Notes: generated by a model not told the origin, from the letters alone. Shown: positions 32,546 to 41,960, counted from the stretch's first letter. The stretch is 64,000 nt of DNA from Clostridia bacterium (GCA_017550105.1 JAFYLQ010000017.1:1-64000), one strand, 5' to 3'. A program made the numbers and translations.

Positions 32546-34881
32546 TATTTTTTTCTGAGCTTTCTGCTTGCCTGCTTGCTCTTACGGTCGAATTCACGCT
32601 CCGCCTTTAATTTTTCCTCACGGATGCGCTCCTCCTCAAACCTTTCGTCCCGCGCCTTAACAACGTTATCATATTCTGAAATATATGAATCAAGATTGTT
32701 ATATCCATCATAAAGCGCAAGTGTTCTTAACGCTGCAAGATACGGCGCCGCAACATTACTGTATCTGTCACGCTGCTTACTTGCCTCACGCATTGCCGCG
32801 CGGCGGATTTTTGCCTGCTCTTTTGTATCGTCGGGCATATTGTAAGCCGCTTCGTACATAGCCTCATCAAAAGGAACTATATTGCCCTCAGGGTAATATT
32901 TTTTTGCAAGTCTTGCACTTCTGACAATGGCTCTTGCATTCCTTACCTCCTGCTTGCGCCAGGTTTTTTCTTCCTTAACGCCGGTAACGGGTAAGTTATT
33001 GGCTAATTCCTGCGCTTCCCTTGCACATTCATAAAAGCGCTCGGGACCCTTTGATACTATAAGTCTGCAAAGCTCAATCTGCTTCTGACCGAACTCATTT
33101 TCGAAACGCTTTAATTCGTGCATTACAAACTCTGCTATTTCTATTTCCTCGTTCGTCTCCTTGGCCTGTGCAAGTGCATCCTTTGCATTTTTTATAGCCT
33201 GTGACCTTACTTGCTTTTCCTCCTTTGTGCCGGAGGATAATGCTTTTGCCTCTTTTATGCCGGATTTTGTTATCTCCTTGCTTTCCAGATTATAATAATT
33301 CCTTGCCTTTATAATAGCCTCGCAGCCCTCGATATAGGCAGCGTCATCCTGAACACCATTTTGCGAGTCTTCAATAAGCGTTCTTATTCTTATTACACGA
33401 ATCATTGATTTCTGACCCGTTTCGGTAATATCGTATAAGAACCAGGGAAGAACGTCAACCGCTGCACCAATTATGGATACAACCAGCAAGGTATCCATAA
33501 GGGGATACAGAACACAATCCGGGTTTTTCTTCTGCTTTGACAGGGGCAGATTTTCGTCATAATTCAAATATACGTCAAGCACCGAATAATCGTTACCGTC
33601 AAAACCTTTTTTCTTATATATCCAAGGAATAAACAATCCCGTTACTGCACCTATGGCACCACCGGCATAGGTGGACACAAATCCAAAGGCACCGTCTATA
33701 CGCTCACCTATAAGATACTGCTGATTGTCACGCATATCCGATTCAATAGCACTGTCTATAACGTTATATGTATCCACAAATCTGTCCAGTGTATAGACTA
33801 TAAACAATCCCACACCCGCCAAAGGACTCTTGTAGAACAAAAAGTATGAGGCAATAAGGAAAATCTGCATAATATTTTTGAAAACCTTAATTTTCTTCTT
33901 GCCGAATTTCTTGATAATAGCGGGTGAGAAAAGCATTCCCCAAAAGTTAGCGTTGTATGAAATGGTATTAAGTAAGCCGTAGGTTGTGGGCTTCATAATA
34001 TGCGCACGGTAAACCATCCAGTTCCATATATCGCCCTTTGCACCCTCAAGGAAGTTGTTCCAGCCATCAGCACATTTAATCCAGAAAATCTTGTTACCTG
34101 CAACTGCACGCATGGAGCTTGCAAAGCTCATTTTTGTAATTCGGCTCTTGGGAAGAACAAGTCTTTCCTTCGTTCCGAAATATGCAAGCATAACAAAAAC
34201 CATCAGGAATGCAACGGGAGTGTATGCGCCGCGATAATAGGTCATATTATATTTATCACCGTTTTCGCAAAGAAGGTCAACCATCATTGGATAATAAACG
34301 TTGTTTATTGAAAAGCCCAATGAATAGATAATGCTTGTAATTGCCATTATCTTGGTACGCTCCTGAGTGTTGGGCGTCATAACGTGCACCATATTGGTAA
34401 CACCCGTTGAAACCCAGCTTTGAACATAGCCCTGAATCTGACCTATAAAGAAAAGCATTGCAATCATCAGGTATTGGGTAAAGGGCTGATAGGCATCCCT
34501 TACCCCCTCATATGGCAACCACAAGGATATAAGAGTAAGAGCCATTGCAGGTATTGCAAGCTTTATATAGACCCTGTATTTACCGTCCTTACTGCGCAGA
34601 TTATCAACAATCCACGCATTAAGGGGTGTTGTAATGTAGCCGATTGCCTGACAGATATAGCTCATAACAAGCAATTGGTTGTTATTCATTTTAAGAGTCA
34701 TACCGGTAAACTCGTTACCAACGCCGAAGCCGATTGTCCAGTTAATAGACATACACATGGCCATCCAGCCCACAGAAAGCATAATAACCTCTTTATAAGG
34801 CACGTACTCGCCCGGTCGGGGTTGCTTCCAATATAGCTTCAGCTCTTGTATGGCGTCACTGACTTTATTTAAAATTTCCAT
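32545..34881 (-). CDS. GPH-like MFS sugar permease fused to a long helical cytosolic tail
   Basis: 778 residues. Residues about 30-485 form a 12-helix carrier of the glycoside-pentoside-hexuronide-like MFS type. The remaining roughly 290 residues (490-778) are hydrophilic, Lys/Glu/Ala-rich and predicted helical. A loose repeat in the tail is seen at about 551, 634 and 684 (GTKEEKQVRSQAIKNA, GVKEEKTWRKQEVRNA, DDTKEQAKIRRAAMRE), and it ends in a coiled-coil-like basic segment. The tail has no domain I recognise; it may regulate or scaffold. It is last in an operon after GDPD and GH35 genes, so uptake of galactosides is a reasonable guess. Confidence 0.78.
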   Translation of the reverse strand: MEILNKVSDAIQELKLYWKQPRPGEYVPYKEVIMLSVGWMAMCMSINWTIGFGVGNEFTGMTLKMNNNQLLVMSYICQAIGYITTPLNAWIVDNLRSKDGKYRVYIKLAIPAMALTLISLWLPYEGVRDAYQPFTQYLMIAMLFFIGQIQGYVQSWVSTGVTNMVHVMTPNTQERTKIMAITSIIYSLGFSINNVYYPMMVDLLCENGDKYNMTYYRGAYTPVAFLMVFVMLAYFGTKERLVLPKSRITKMSFASSMRAVAGNKIFWIKCADGWNNFLEGAKGDIWNWMVYRAHIMKPTTYGLLNTISYNANFWGMLFSPAIIKKFGKKKIKVFKNIMQIFLIASYFLFYKSPLAGVGLFIVYTLDRFVDTYNVIDSAIESDMRDNQQYLIGERIDGAFGFVSTYAGGAIGAVTGLFIPWIYKKKGFDGNDYSVLDVYLNYDENLPLSKQKKNPDCVLYPLMDTLLVVSIIGAAVDVLPWFLYDITETGQKSMIRVIRIRTLIEDSQNGVQDDAAYIEGCEAIIKARNYYNLESKEITKSGIKEAKALSSGTKEEKQVRSQAIKNAKDALAQAKETNEEIEIAEFVMHELKRFENEFGQKQIELCRLIVSKGPERFYECAREAQELANNLPVTGVKEEKTWRKQEVRNARAIVRSARLAKKYYPEGNIVPFDEAMYEAAYNMPDDTKEQAKIRRAAMREASKQRDRYSNVAAPYLAALRTLALYDGYNNLDSYISEYDNVVKARDERFEEERIREEKLKAEREFDRKSKQASRKLRKK

Positions 34882-34899
34882 ATTTTCACCTGTTTGAGG

Positions 34900-36654
34900 T
34901 TATTTTAATATCGGTTTATCAATAAGTGTAACAGACTTTTTCTTTGTTCCGTCAAGCTCAAGAATAACAAGCTCGTTTTCATCCTTAAGGAAGGCACCGG
35001 GAAGGTACAGAGTGTACTGAGGTCCGCCCTTAATAAATCTGCCAAGGTTGAAGCCGTTGATATAAACAATTGCATTACCGAAGCCACGCATATCAACAAA
35101 GGTGTCATCCTTTTTATCTGCCCTGAAGGTTGCCTTCATAAAGCAGGGATAATCCTTATGGCTCTTTTTATAGGGAATTGCAGGTGCTTCATCAAGTTCC
35201 ATACAATAAACGTCCCAATTCACAATTGCCTGACCCTCTATATAAATTTCCTCAAGACCCTTGCGGTCGTATATTCTGCGTGCGTAGTTTATTCTGCCGA
35301 AAGCCTGCACGAGAACATCAATTTTAATCTCACCGTTAAAGGCATCTATGGGAACAGAAAAGCCCTCATCATAAACTGCTTTGCCCTTGAGTAATGCACG
35401 ATTATATACGTGCTTTAATTCTCCGTTTATATAAAAATAGGCTATGTCGTGAACACCGAATGCATTAAGCTTTGAATCACGGTAATTACCCTTTAGGGTT
35501 GTGCTGTAAAGGATAAGTCCGCTATTTTGACCGTAATGCTCCATATAATGGGGAGAGTTGCTCTTTTTATGTACTGCAAATTTTTTATAAACGCTCTTTA
35601 AATCTGCAAATTCCGTAAAATCAATTATACCGATTTTTTGTGTTTTGGTGTCCTCGGGAAGCTCGGGAAGTTCCTTGCCCAACTGCTTCTGCATACGGTT
35701 TCTTAATACGAAATATTTTTCGGTGTATGCACCACATTCGCTTAAGGGCGCACCGTAATCGTAGCTTGTGGTTGTGGGGCAATAGCAATCGTAATAGTTT
35801 GCACCGGATGAGAAGCCGAAGTTTGTGCCTCCGTGGAACATATATAAATTGAAGTTTGCATCCTCTTTAAAGAAGCCGTCAAGGCTTCTGCCAAGAGATT
35901 CCTCCGCATTGTCACTATGATGCTTTGTACCCCAACGGTCAAACCAGCCACACCAATGCTCACCGCACATAAGGGGCTTGTCGGGCTGAAGCATTTTAAG
36001 GTCATCAAAGCGGTTTTCGTGGTAGCCGCCGAAGTTTGCAACCATCCACTCCTCGGGAATACCGCCACCTGAAAAGAAATATCTGTCCTCACCGTCGGAT
36101 GTGAAAAGCTGAACATCAACACCAAGCTCACGCATAAGGTCACGAAGCCAGTAAAGGTACTTTTTATCCCTACCGAATGAGCCGTACTCATTCTCAACCT
36201 GCATTGCGATTATTTTACCGCCGTTTGTTTCAAGATAGGGCACAAGCTTAGGAATAAGCACACTGAAAAAGTCCTTAACCGCTTTTATGTAGGTTTTATC
36301 CCAGCAACGAAGTCGGATATTCTTATCCTTAAGAAGCCATGCAGGAAGACCGCCGAAATCCCACTCCGCACAAATATACGGACCGGGACGTACAATTACG
36401 TAAAGTCCTAATTTCTGAGCAGTCTCAACAAATTTTACAATATCAAGCATACCCTCAAAATTAAACTGACCCTTTTTAGGCTCGTGGAAATTCCAGGGAA
36501 CGTAGGTTTCAACCGTATTAAGACCTGCGGCACGAAGCTTTAAAAGTCTGTCCTCCCAATATTCCTGAGGAATTCTGAAATAGTGCATTGCACCTGAATA
36601 GATGTGAAATTCTTCGCCATCCATATAAAATTTTCTATTCTTCATTTCAAGCAT
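34900..36654 (-). CDS. GH35 beta-galactosidase
   Basis: 584 residues. The N-terminal TIM barrel carries the acid/base Glu in QVENEYGSFG (E156) and the nucleophile Glu in GEHWCGWFDRWG (E232). C-terminal beta-domains with a GFNLGRF jelly-roll motif complete the fold. It releases terminal beta-galactose from oligosaccharides such as galactan fragments or host glycans. No signal peptide. Middle gene of a three-gene operon (13 bases after GDPD, 18 before the MFS gene), so transport and hydrolysis appear linked. Confidence 0.92.
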   Translation of the reverse strand: MLEMKNRKFYMDGEEFHIYSGAMHYFRIPQEYWEDRLLKLRAAGLNTVETYVPWNFHEPKKGQFNFEGMLDIVKFVETAQKLGLYVIVRPGPYICAEWDFGGLPAWLLKDKNIRLRCWDKTYIKAVKDFFSVLIPKLVPYLETNGGKIIAMQVENEYGSFGRDKKYLYWLRDLMRELGVDVQLFTSDGEDRYFFSGGGIPEEWMVANFGGYHENRFDDLKMLQPDKPLMCGEHWCGWFDRWGTKHHSDNAEESLGRSLDGFFKEDANFNLYMFHGGTNFGFSSGANYYDCYCPTTTSYDYGAPLSECGAYTEKYFVLRNRMQKQLGKELPELPEDTKTQKIGIIDFTEFADLKSVYKKFAVHKKSNSPHYMEHYGQNSGLILYSTTLKGNYRDSKLNAFGVHDIAYFYINGELKHVYNRALLKGKAVYDEGFSVPIDAFNGEIKIDVLVQAFGRINYARRIYDRKGLEEIYIEGQAIVNWDVYCMELDEAPAIPYKKSHKDYPCFMKATFRADKKDDTFVDMRGFGNAIVYINGFNLGRFIKGGPQYTLYLPGAFLKDENELVILELDGTKKKSVTLIDKPILK

Positions 36655-36667
36655 AATAAAAATCTCC

Positions 36668-37444
36668 TTATTTGCCGTAATTCATATCCGCAAGGACCTT
36701 CTGTAATCGGTCAGGACGACGTGTCGTAATGTTGTCGGGTTCAAATGACAAAACCTTGTAAATATCCTTAAAATCATTTACAGTCCATATAGACACAAGC
36801 AAGCCGTTTTGGTGGAAAATCTCCACAAGCTCCTTTGTTGCATTGTCTTTATTGAGGTTAATGCCTATTGCGCCGCAATCCTTAACCTTATTAACAAGTG
36901 ATAAAAGATATTCGTCAGTCTGCTTTCTTTTAGGAAGCACGGAAACGTTAAGATAGTAGTCTATATCGGGGCAATCCTCCTTAACCCTCGCTACGTCCTC
37001 CTCGTTTATACCTGTAAAAAATATTCTGTCCTTTACACCGGTTTTTTCAGCGGCTTCACCTACAGTGTAAAGGTGTTCAACACTTTTTATATCAACGTTA
37101 ACCCTTAAGCCCTCATATTCCTTGACTTTAAGAAAGGCTTTTTCAAGGCTTATTTCCTTACCATTGGGCTTGTCGTGTGCGAGTACGGGATTACCCTTGT
37201 AATAACGCACGTCAAATTCTACAATATCCGCACCATACAAAACACCTGTTTCAATGGCCTCTAACGAGTTATCCTTAGTGTCCACACAGCCGGTATGGGC
37301 AGTATATGTAAACCCATCAACAAATTCAATCGCATCAACTTTATGCTTTACGAAGCCAAAACACATTGCAAAAATCACTCCTACACTTAATAAAACTATT
37401 GTTAGCCGATGCACAAATCTGCCCTTTTTCTTATGATATTTCAT
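36668..37444 (-). CDS. Membrane-anchored glycerophosphodiester phosphodiesterase
   Basis: 258 residues. After a Lys-rich start, one hydrophobic helix (about 13-32) anchors the protein. The GDPD TIM barrel follows, with HTGCVDTKDNSLEA near the start (first catalytic His and the Asn-x-x-Glu region), EFDVRYYKG (metal Glu/Asp), VLAHDKP (second His) and NVDIK. It should hydrolyse glycerophosphodiesters at the outer membrane face. I start at 37444 because AGAGG precedes it; the frame is open further upstream but crosses the promoter. First gene of the operon with GH35 and the MFS permease, an unusual partner for them. Confidence 0.82.
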   Translation of the reverse strand: MKYHKKKGRFVHRLTIVLLSVGVIFAMCFGFVKHKVDAIEFVDGFTYTAHTGCVDTKDNSLEAIETGVLYGADIVEFDVRYYKGNPVLAHDKPNGKEISLEKAFLKVKEYEGLRVNVDIKSVEHLYTVGEAAEKTGVKDRIFFTGINEEDVARVKEDCPDIDYYLNVSVLPKRKQTDEYLLSLVNKVKDCGAIGINLNKDNATKELVEIFHQNGLLVSIWTVNDFKDIYKVLSFEPDNITTRRPDRLQKVLADMNYGK

Positions 37445-37475
37445 TTTTCGCCTCTTCGCAAATAACATTAAGATA

Positions 37476-37504
37476 ATTATACCTTTTTTCATTAAGAAAA
37501 ACAA
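37476..37504 (-). promoter_or_regulatory. Sigma-A promoter of the GDPD-GH35-MFS operon
   Basis: Minus strand TTGTTT - 17 bases - TATAAT, downstream of the orphan hairpin at 37514-37566. Confidence 0.65.
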
Positions 37505-37513
37505 ACAAAATTT

Positions 37514-37566
37514 CAAAAAACGGCAAGAACAACAAAGCGTAATACATTTATTTGTTGCTCTTGCCG
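37514..37566 (-). terminator. Orphan minus-strand terminator between divergent genes
   Basis: A 16-bp stem (37521-37536 with 37551-37566, one mismatch) followed by six T on the minus strand. No minus-strand gene ends here. Confidence 0.65.
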
Positions 37567-37584
37567 AAAAAATCTGTTTTAGTA

Positions 37585-37613
37585 TTGAAAAAACAACCGA
37601 AAACTGATATTTT
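37585..37613 (+). promoter_or_regulatory. Sigma-A promoter of the ECF S-component gene
   Basis: TTGAAA - 17 bases - TATTTT, 17 bases before the ATG at 37631. Confidence 0.6.
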
Positions 37614-37630
37614 TATAAACGGTGATATAA

Positions 37631-38167
37631 ATGAAAAACGAAAAAATGAAAAAAATTGCTCTTACTGCAATGTTTTTGGGCATAGGTCTTGTGCTTCCTT
37701 TTCTGACGGCACAAATTCCGCAAATAGGTGAACGGTTATTGCCCTTGCACATACCCGTATTTCTGTGCAGTTTAATCTGCGGTTGGCAATACGGCGCCGT
37801 GTGCGGTCTGATTCTTCCCCTTTTACGCTCTTTAATTTTCGGTATGCCCGAGTTATACCCGTCGGCATTCTCTATGGCATTTGAGTTACCCGCTTACGCC
37901 ATTATCTGCGGCCTTATATACCTCTGCTTCAAAAAGAAAAATCTTCTTGCAATATACGTTTCGCTTGTGGGTGCTATGCTGGGTGGTCGTGTTGTTTACG
38001 CTATAGTTCAGGCTTTTATTTTAGGACTCGGCGAAAACGGATTAACTCTTTCAATATTTATAACAAAGGCTTTTGTAAATCCCTTGCCGGGTATTATCCT
38101 GCAGTTGATACTAATTCCTTCAATTGTGTTCACGTTGAATAAAATGAAAAACAAGCTATTAAAATAA
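37631..38167 (+). CDS. ECF transporter S component
   Basis: 178 residues with about six membrane helices, the size of an ECF substrate-binding (S) subunit. The N-terminal MKKIALTAMFLGIGLVLPF and the following PLHIPVFLCSLICGWQYG are typical of this family. The S subunit binds a vitamin or similar small molecule and docks to a shared EcfAA'T module, which is not in this window. The ligand cannot be told from sequence. GGTGAT precedes the ATG. A single gene closed by a terminator. Confidence 0.85.
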   Translation: MKNEKMKKIALTAMFLGIGLVLPFLTAQIPQIGERLLPLHIPVFLCSLICGWQYGAVCGLILPLLRSLIFGMPELYPSAFSMAFELPAYAIICGLIYLCFKKKNLLAIYVSLVGAMLGGRVVYAIVQAFILGLGENGLTLSIFITKAFVNPLPGIILQLILIPSIVFTLNKMKNKLLK

Positions 38168-38178
38168 ACAAAAATATA

Positions 38179-38210
38179 AAGGCAGTGGTTTTCACCACTG
38201 CCTTATTTTT
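38179..38210. terminator. Bidirectional terminator between the S-component gene and ileS
   Basis: Stem 38179-38189 with 38194-38204, a 4-base loop, and T-rich flanks on the plus strand; convergent with the ileS stop at 38209. Confidence 0.8.
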
Positions 38211-41200
38211 ATACTCTTTCAACAGAGATAACAACGCTTTCGCCGTTGATATCCCATTTTTTTGCATTTTCGCCTTCGTCACCGAGTGCAATTGAATCAG
38301 AAAGAACAACTGTTGAAATAGCTGCTTCATTCTTCTTTGCAATTTCAAAGAGCTTTTCGTTGCCTGTAAGGGTTACGTTGATTCTGTCCATAACGTTGAA
38401 GTCAGAATCCTTACGCATTGTCTGAATCTTACTGATAAGCTCTTTTACGAAGCCTTCCTCAATAAGCTCGGGTGTAAGCTCTGTATCAAGTGCAACGGTT
38501 ACACCTCTGTCAGAAACGGTGAACACGCCTTCCTTCTGCTTTGTTTCAAGAAGGATATCCTCGGGAGCAAGCTCAACGTCACCGCTTGCAAGGTTAAGCA
38601 CAAGCTTACCCTCTGCATCAAGTGTTGCTTTAGCAGATGAATCAAGCTCTGCAAGTGCATTTCTGATTTCACCCAACTGCTTGCCGTACTTGGGACCAAG
38701 TGTGCGAAGCTGGGGCTTGAAGATGTATGAAACGAAGCTTGAGGCATCCTCAACGAAGTCAACGTTCTTAACGTTAAGCTCGTCACGGATAATGTCGATA
38801 AAGTAGCCTTCAACCTTCTTTTCGCTCTGAACGTACATTGTGCTTAAGGGCTGACGGTTCTTCATATTTGAGCCGTTTCTTGCAGCTCTGCCGAGAACAA
38901 CGATATCAACAACCTCATCCATATTCTTTTCAAGCTCAACGTCAATGCGGTTCTCCTGAACCTCGGGGAACATACAAAGATGTACGCTTTCGGGTGCGGT
39001 TTTGTCAACGTTGCAAACAAGGTTTCTGTAAATTGACTCTGCCATAAAGGGAATCATGGGTGCTGCTGCCTTTGCAGTTGTAACAAGGGCGGTGTAAAGA
39101 GTCATATAAGCCGCTGTCTTATCCTCTGTTTCACCCTGTACCCAATATCTTTCTCTGCCGCGACGAACGTACCAGTTGCTCATTTCATCGGTGAATTCCT
39201 GAAGTGCCTTTGCAGCCTCGGGAATGCGATAGTTAGCAAGGTTTGTGTCTACAGTTTTCACCATGGAGTTAAGCTTTGAAAGAAGCCATTTATCCATTAC
39301 TGTAAGCTTACAGTCGTCAAGATTATATTTTGTGGGGTCAAATTTATCAATATTTGCATAGAGCACGTAGAATGCATAGGTATTCCAGAGTGTGCCCATA
39401 AATTTACGCTGACCTTCAACAACGGCTTTGCCGTGGAAACGGTTGGGAAGCCAAGGTGCTGAGTTTGTGTAGAAATACCAACGGATAGCGTCCGCACCGT
39501 AGCTCTGAAGTGCATCGAAGGGGTCAACTGCGTTACCCTTGGATTTACTCATCTTCTGACCGTTTTCGTCCTGAACGTGACCGAGAACGATAACGTTCTT
39601 GTAAGGAGCCTTGTTGAAAATAAGTGTTGAAATAGCAAGAAGTGAATAGAACCAACCACGGGTCTGGTCAACAGCCTCAGAAATGAAGTCTGCAGGGAAC
39701 TGTGACTCGAATAAGTCCTTGTTCTCAAAGGGATAGTGGTGCTGAGCAAAGGGCATTGCACCTGAGTCGAACCAACAGTCAATAACCTCGGGAACACGGT
39801 GCATTTCCTTACCGCATTCGGGACACTTAAGAGTTACCTTGTCGATGTAGGGACGGTGAAGCTCGATTTCATCGGGGCAATTGTCACTCATTGATTTAAG
39901 CTCTTCAATTGAACCGATTGAGTGACGGTGACCGCATTCACACTCCCAGATATTAAGGGGTGTACCCCAATAACGGTTACGTGAAATACCCCAGTCTTGA
40001 ACGTTCTGGAGCCAGTCGCCGAAACGACCCTTACCGATGCTTTCGGGAATCCAGTTAATTGTGTTATTGTTTCTGATGAGGTCTTCCCTTACCTCGGTCA
40101 TCTTAATAAACCATGATTCTCTTGCGTAGTAAATAAGGGGTGTATTACATCTCCAGCAATGGGGATATTCGTGCTCGAATTTGGGTGCATCGAAAAGAAG
40201 ACCCGCTTTTTCAAGATCGATAAGAACGAACTTGTCTGCATCCTTAACAAATGTACCTGCATAGGGTGTGGGCTCTGCCATTTCGCCCTTGCCGTCAACA
40301 AGCTGAACGAAGGGAAGGTCATATCTTCTGCCGACCTTTGCGTCGTCCTCACCGAATGCGGGTGCAATGTGAACGATACCTGTACCGTCAGTCATTGTAA
40401 CGTAGGGGTCAGCAGTGATGAAGAAGCCTTTTTTGTTCTGCTTGTCGCAGATGGGCTTAACGTAGTCGAAAAGGGGCTCGTATTCTTTATATTCAAGGTC
40501 AATACCCTTGAAGCTTTCAAGAACCTCGTAAGCAGGTGTGTCCTCAGTTGCAAATTTGCCGAGAACCTTGTCAAGAAGAGCCTCTGCCATATAGTAGGTC
40601 ATACCGTCAGCGGCTTTAACCTTGCAGTAAACATCAGCGGGGTTTACACAAAGTGCAACGTTTGAGGGAAGTGTCCAGGGAGTTGTGGTCCATGCAAGGA
40701 AGAATGCATCCTCGCCTGTAACCCTGAAGCGAACAACTGCGGAACGCTCTTTAACAGTTTTATAGCCCTGAGCAACCTCGTGTGATGAAAGAGGTGTACC
40801 GCAACGGGGGCAATAAGGAACAATCTTGAAGCCCTTGTAAAGAAGATTTTTTTCGTAAATCTGCTTTAATGCCCACCACTCGGATTCGATGAAATCATTG
40901 TGATAGGTTACGTAGGGCTTATCCATATCTGCCCAGAAGCCAACAGTAAATGAGAAATCCTCCCACATACCCTTGTACTTCCAAACACTTTCCTTACAAT
41001 GGTCAATAAAGGGTTCAAGACCGTATTCTTCAATCTGCTCCTTACCGTCAAGACCAAGAAGCTTTTCAACCTCAAGCTCAACGGGAAGACCGTGGGTATC
41101 CCAACCTGCTTTTCTGGGTACCATACAACCCTTCATTGTGCGGTAACGGGGAATCATATCCTTGATAACACGTGTTAAAACGTGACCGATATGGGGCTTG

Positions 41201-41355
41201 CCGTTAGCCGTGGGGGGGCCGTCATAGAAAACGTAGGGAGTACCGTCTTTTCTTTCCTCGATACTTTTTTCGAATATTTTTTCGTCACGCCAGAATTTTT
41301 CAATTTTCTTTTCCTGCTCGACGAAATTAACGTTGGGGGAAATAGGTTCGTACAT
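38209..41355 (-). CDS. ileS: Isoleucine-tRNA ligase
   Basis: 1048 residues. Class I synthetase with HIGH (GKPHIGHVL, about residues 54-62), an editing domain within about 200-400, KMSKS (GQKMSKSKGN, about 600) and a long C-terminal anticodon-binding part. It lacks the bacterial C-terminal zinc finger and resembles the eukaryote-like IleRS type found in some Firmicutes. It charges tRNA-Ile. The start is the ATG at 41355, with GGAGG 7 bases upstream; the frame extends to 41376 without support. The leader carries a T-box, so expression should rise when tRNA-Ile is uncharged. A palindromic repeat sits between the T-box and the start. Confidence 0.95.
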   Translation of the reverse strand: MYEPISPNVNFVEQEKKIEKFWRDEKIFEKSIEERKDGTPYVFYDGPPTANGKPHIGHVLTRVIKDMIPRYRTMKGCMVPRKAGWDTHGLPVELEVEKLLGLDGKEQIEEYGLEPFIDHCKESVWKYKGMWEDFSFTVGFWADMDKPYVTYHNDFIESEWWALKQIYEKNLLYKGFKIVPYCPRCGTPLSSHEVAQGYKTVKERSAVVRFRVTGEDAFFLAWTTTPWTLPSNVALCVNPADVYCKVKAADGMTYYMAEALLDKVLGKFATEDTPAYEVLESFKGIDLEYKEYEPLFDYVKPICDKQNKKGFFITADPYVTMTDGTGIVHIAPAFGEDDAKVGRRYDLPFVQLVDGKGEMAEPTPYAGTFVKDADKFVLIDLEKAGLLFDAPKFEHEYPHCWRCNTPLIYYARESWFIKMTEVREDLIRNNNTINWIPESIGKGRFGDWLQNVQDWGISRNRYWGTPLNIWECECGHRHSIGSIEELKSMSDNCPDEIELHRPYIDKVTLKCPECGKEMHRVPEVIDCWFDSGAMPFAQHHYPFENKDLFESQFPADFISEAVDQTRGWFYSLLAISTLIFNKAPYKNVIVLGHVQDENGQKMSKSKGNAVDPFDALQSYGADAIRWYFYTNSAPWLPNRFHGKAVVEGQRKFMGTLWNTYAFYVLYANIDKFDPTKYNLDDCKLTVMDKWLLSKLNSMVKTVDTNLANYRIPEAAKALQEFTDEMSNWYVRRGRERYWVQGETEDKTAAYMTLYTALVTTAKAAAPMIPFMAESIYRNLVCNVDKTAPESVHLCMFPEVQENRIDVELEKNMDEVVDIVVLGRAARNGSNMKNRQPLSTMYVQSEKKVEGYFIDIIRDELNVKNVDFVEDASSFVSYIFKPQLRTLGPKYGKQLGEIRNALAELDSSAKATLDAEGKLVLNLASGDVELAPEDILLETKQKEGVFTVSDRGVTVALDTELTPELIEEGFVKELISKIQTMRKDSDFNVMDRINVTLTGNEKLFEIAKKNEAAISTVVLSDSIALGDEGENAKKWDINGESVVISVERV

Positions 41356-41408
41356 TTCTTTACCTCCAAATTTCAAATTTATATCATTATGAAAATAAAT
41401 AACAAAAC

Positions 41409-41553
41409 AATTCGTAATTCATAATGCGTAATTCGTAATTATTGGGGCGCGAAAATGCGCCATAGAAGTAATAGTGGCATAAACAACATATTCTTATTAA
41501 TGCTGCACGCAGTGCCCGATAATTATGCATTACGAATTAAGCATTACGCATTC
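41409..41553. repeat. Palindromic dispersed-repeat-like element in the ileS leader
   Basis: AT-rich arms made of AATTCGTAAT/AATGCGTAAT units at 41409-41445 and, inverted, at 41517-41553. Between them lies a GGCGC-GAAAAT-GCGCC hairpin. No ORF. It resembles small non-autonomous repeats and sits between the T-box terminator and the ileS ribosome site. Confidence 0.6.
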
Positions 41554-41574
41554 AGTAAATTGACTTTATTCTAA

Positions 41575-41816
41575 AACAAAAAACAAAAGCTTCGCCCTGT
41601 ATACAGGACAAAGACTTGCTTTGTTAACCACCTATAATACAAGCGTACCGTCATACGCCGACCCGTTAACGGCGGTCAACCGGAGAGGCTTACTGTTACT
41701 TCAACCCTCGGCTCGGGAGTGATGTTCGACATCCTTAGTTCATATCGGGCTTGCACCGTCCCCGACTCGCTTAAAATCCCCAAAGAGCTACTGTCTCCGT
41801 CAAAGCTTTTTCATAC
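41575..41816 (-). promoter_or_regulatory. T-box leader (isoleucine) of ileS
   Basis: The minus-strand leader has a Stem I with the apical GGTGCAAGCC region and a specifier loop GAACATCAC whose ATC codon (41721-41723) reads Ile. The T-box sequence GGTGGTTAACAAAGC is at 41619-41633. The terminator hairpin (CTTTGTCCTG pairing with CAGGGCGAAG) with a long T-run reaches to about 41575. Uncharged tRNA-Ile should stabilise the antiterminator and switch ileS on. Confidence 0.88.
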
Positions 41817-41823
41817 AGAAGTT

Positions 41824-41852
41824 ATAATACCACTAAAATACAAATAATGCAA
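41824..41852 (-). promoter_or_regulatory. Sigma-A promoter of the ileS T-box transcript
   Basis: Minus strand TTGCAT - 17 bases - TATTAT; places the transcript start close to 41816, where T-box Stem I begins. Confidence 0.75.
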
Positions 41853-41896
41853 GTGTTTTATTTGCTTATATTTATTATAAAAACTAAACTTTAATC

Positions 41897-41925
41897 TTTA
41901 CATCAAGCAAATATTAGGGTATAAT
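41897..41925 (+). promoter_or_regulatory. Sigma-A promoter of prfB
   Basis: TTTACA - 17 bases - TATAAT, giving a leader of about 80 bases that includes a two-codon ORF. Confidence 0.75.
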
Positions 41926-41960
41926 GATTATTTGTAAAAATATGTATTAAAGGTGTTATT

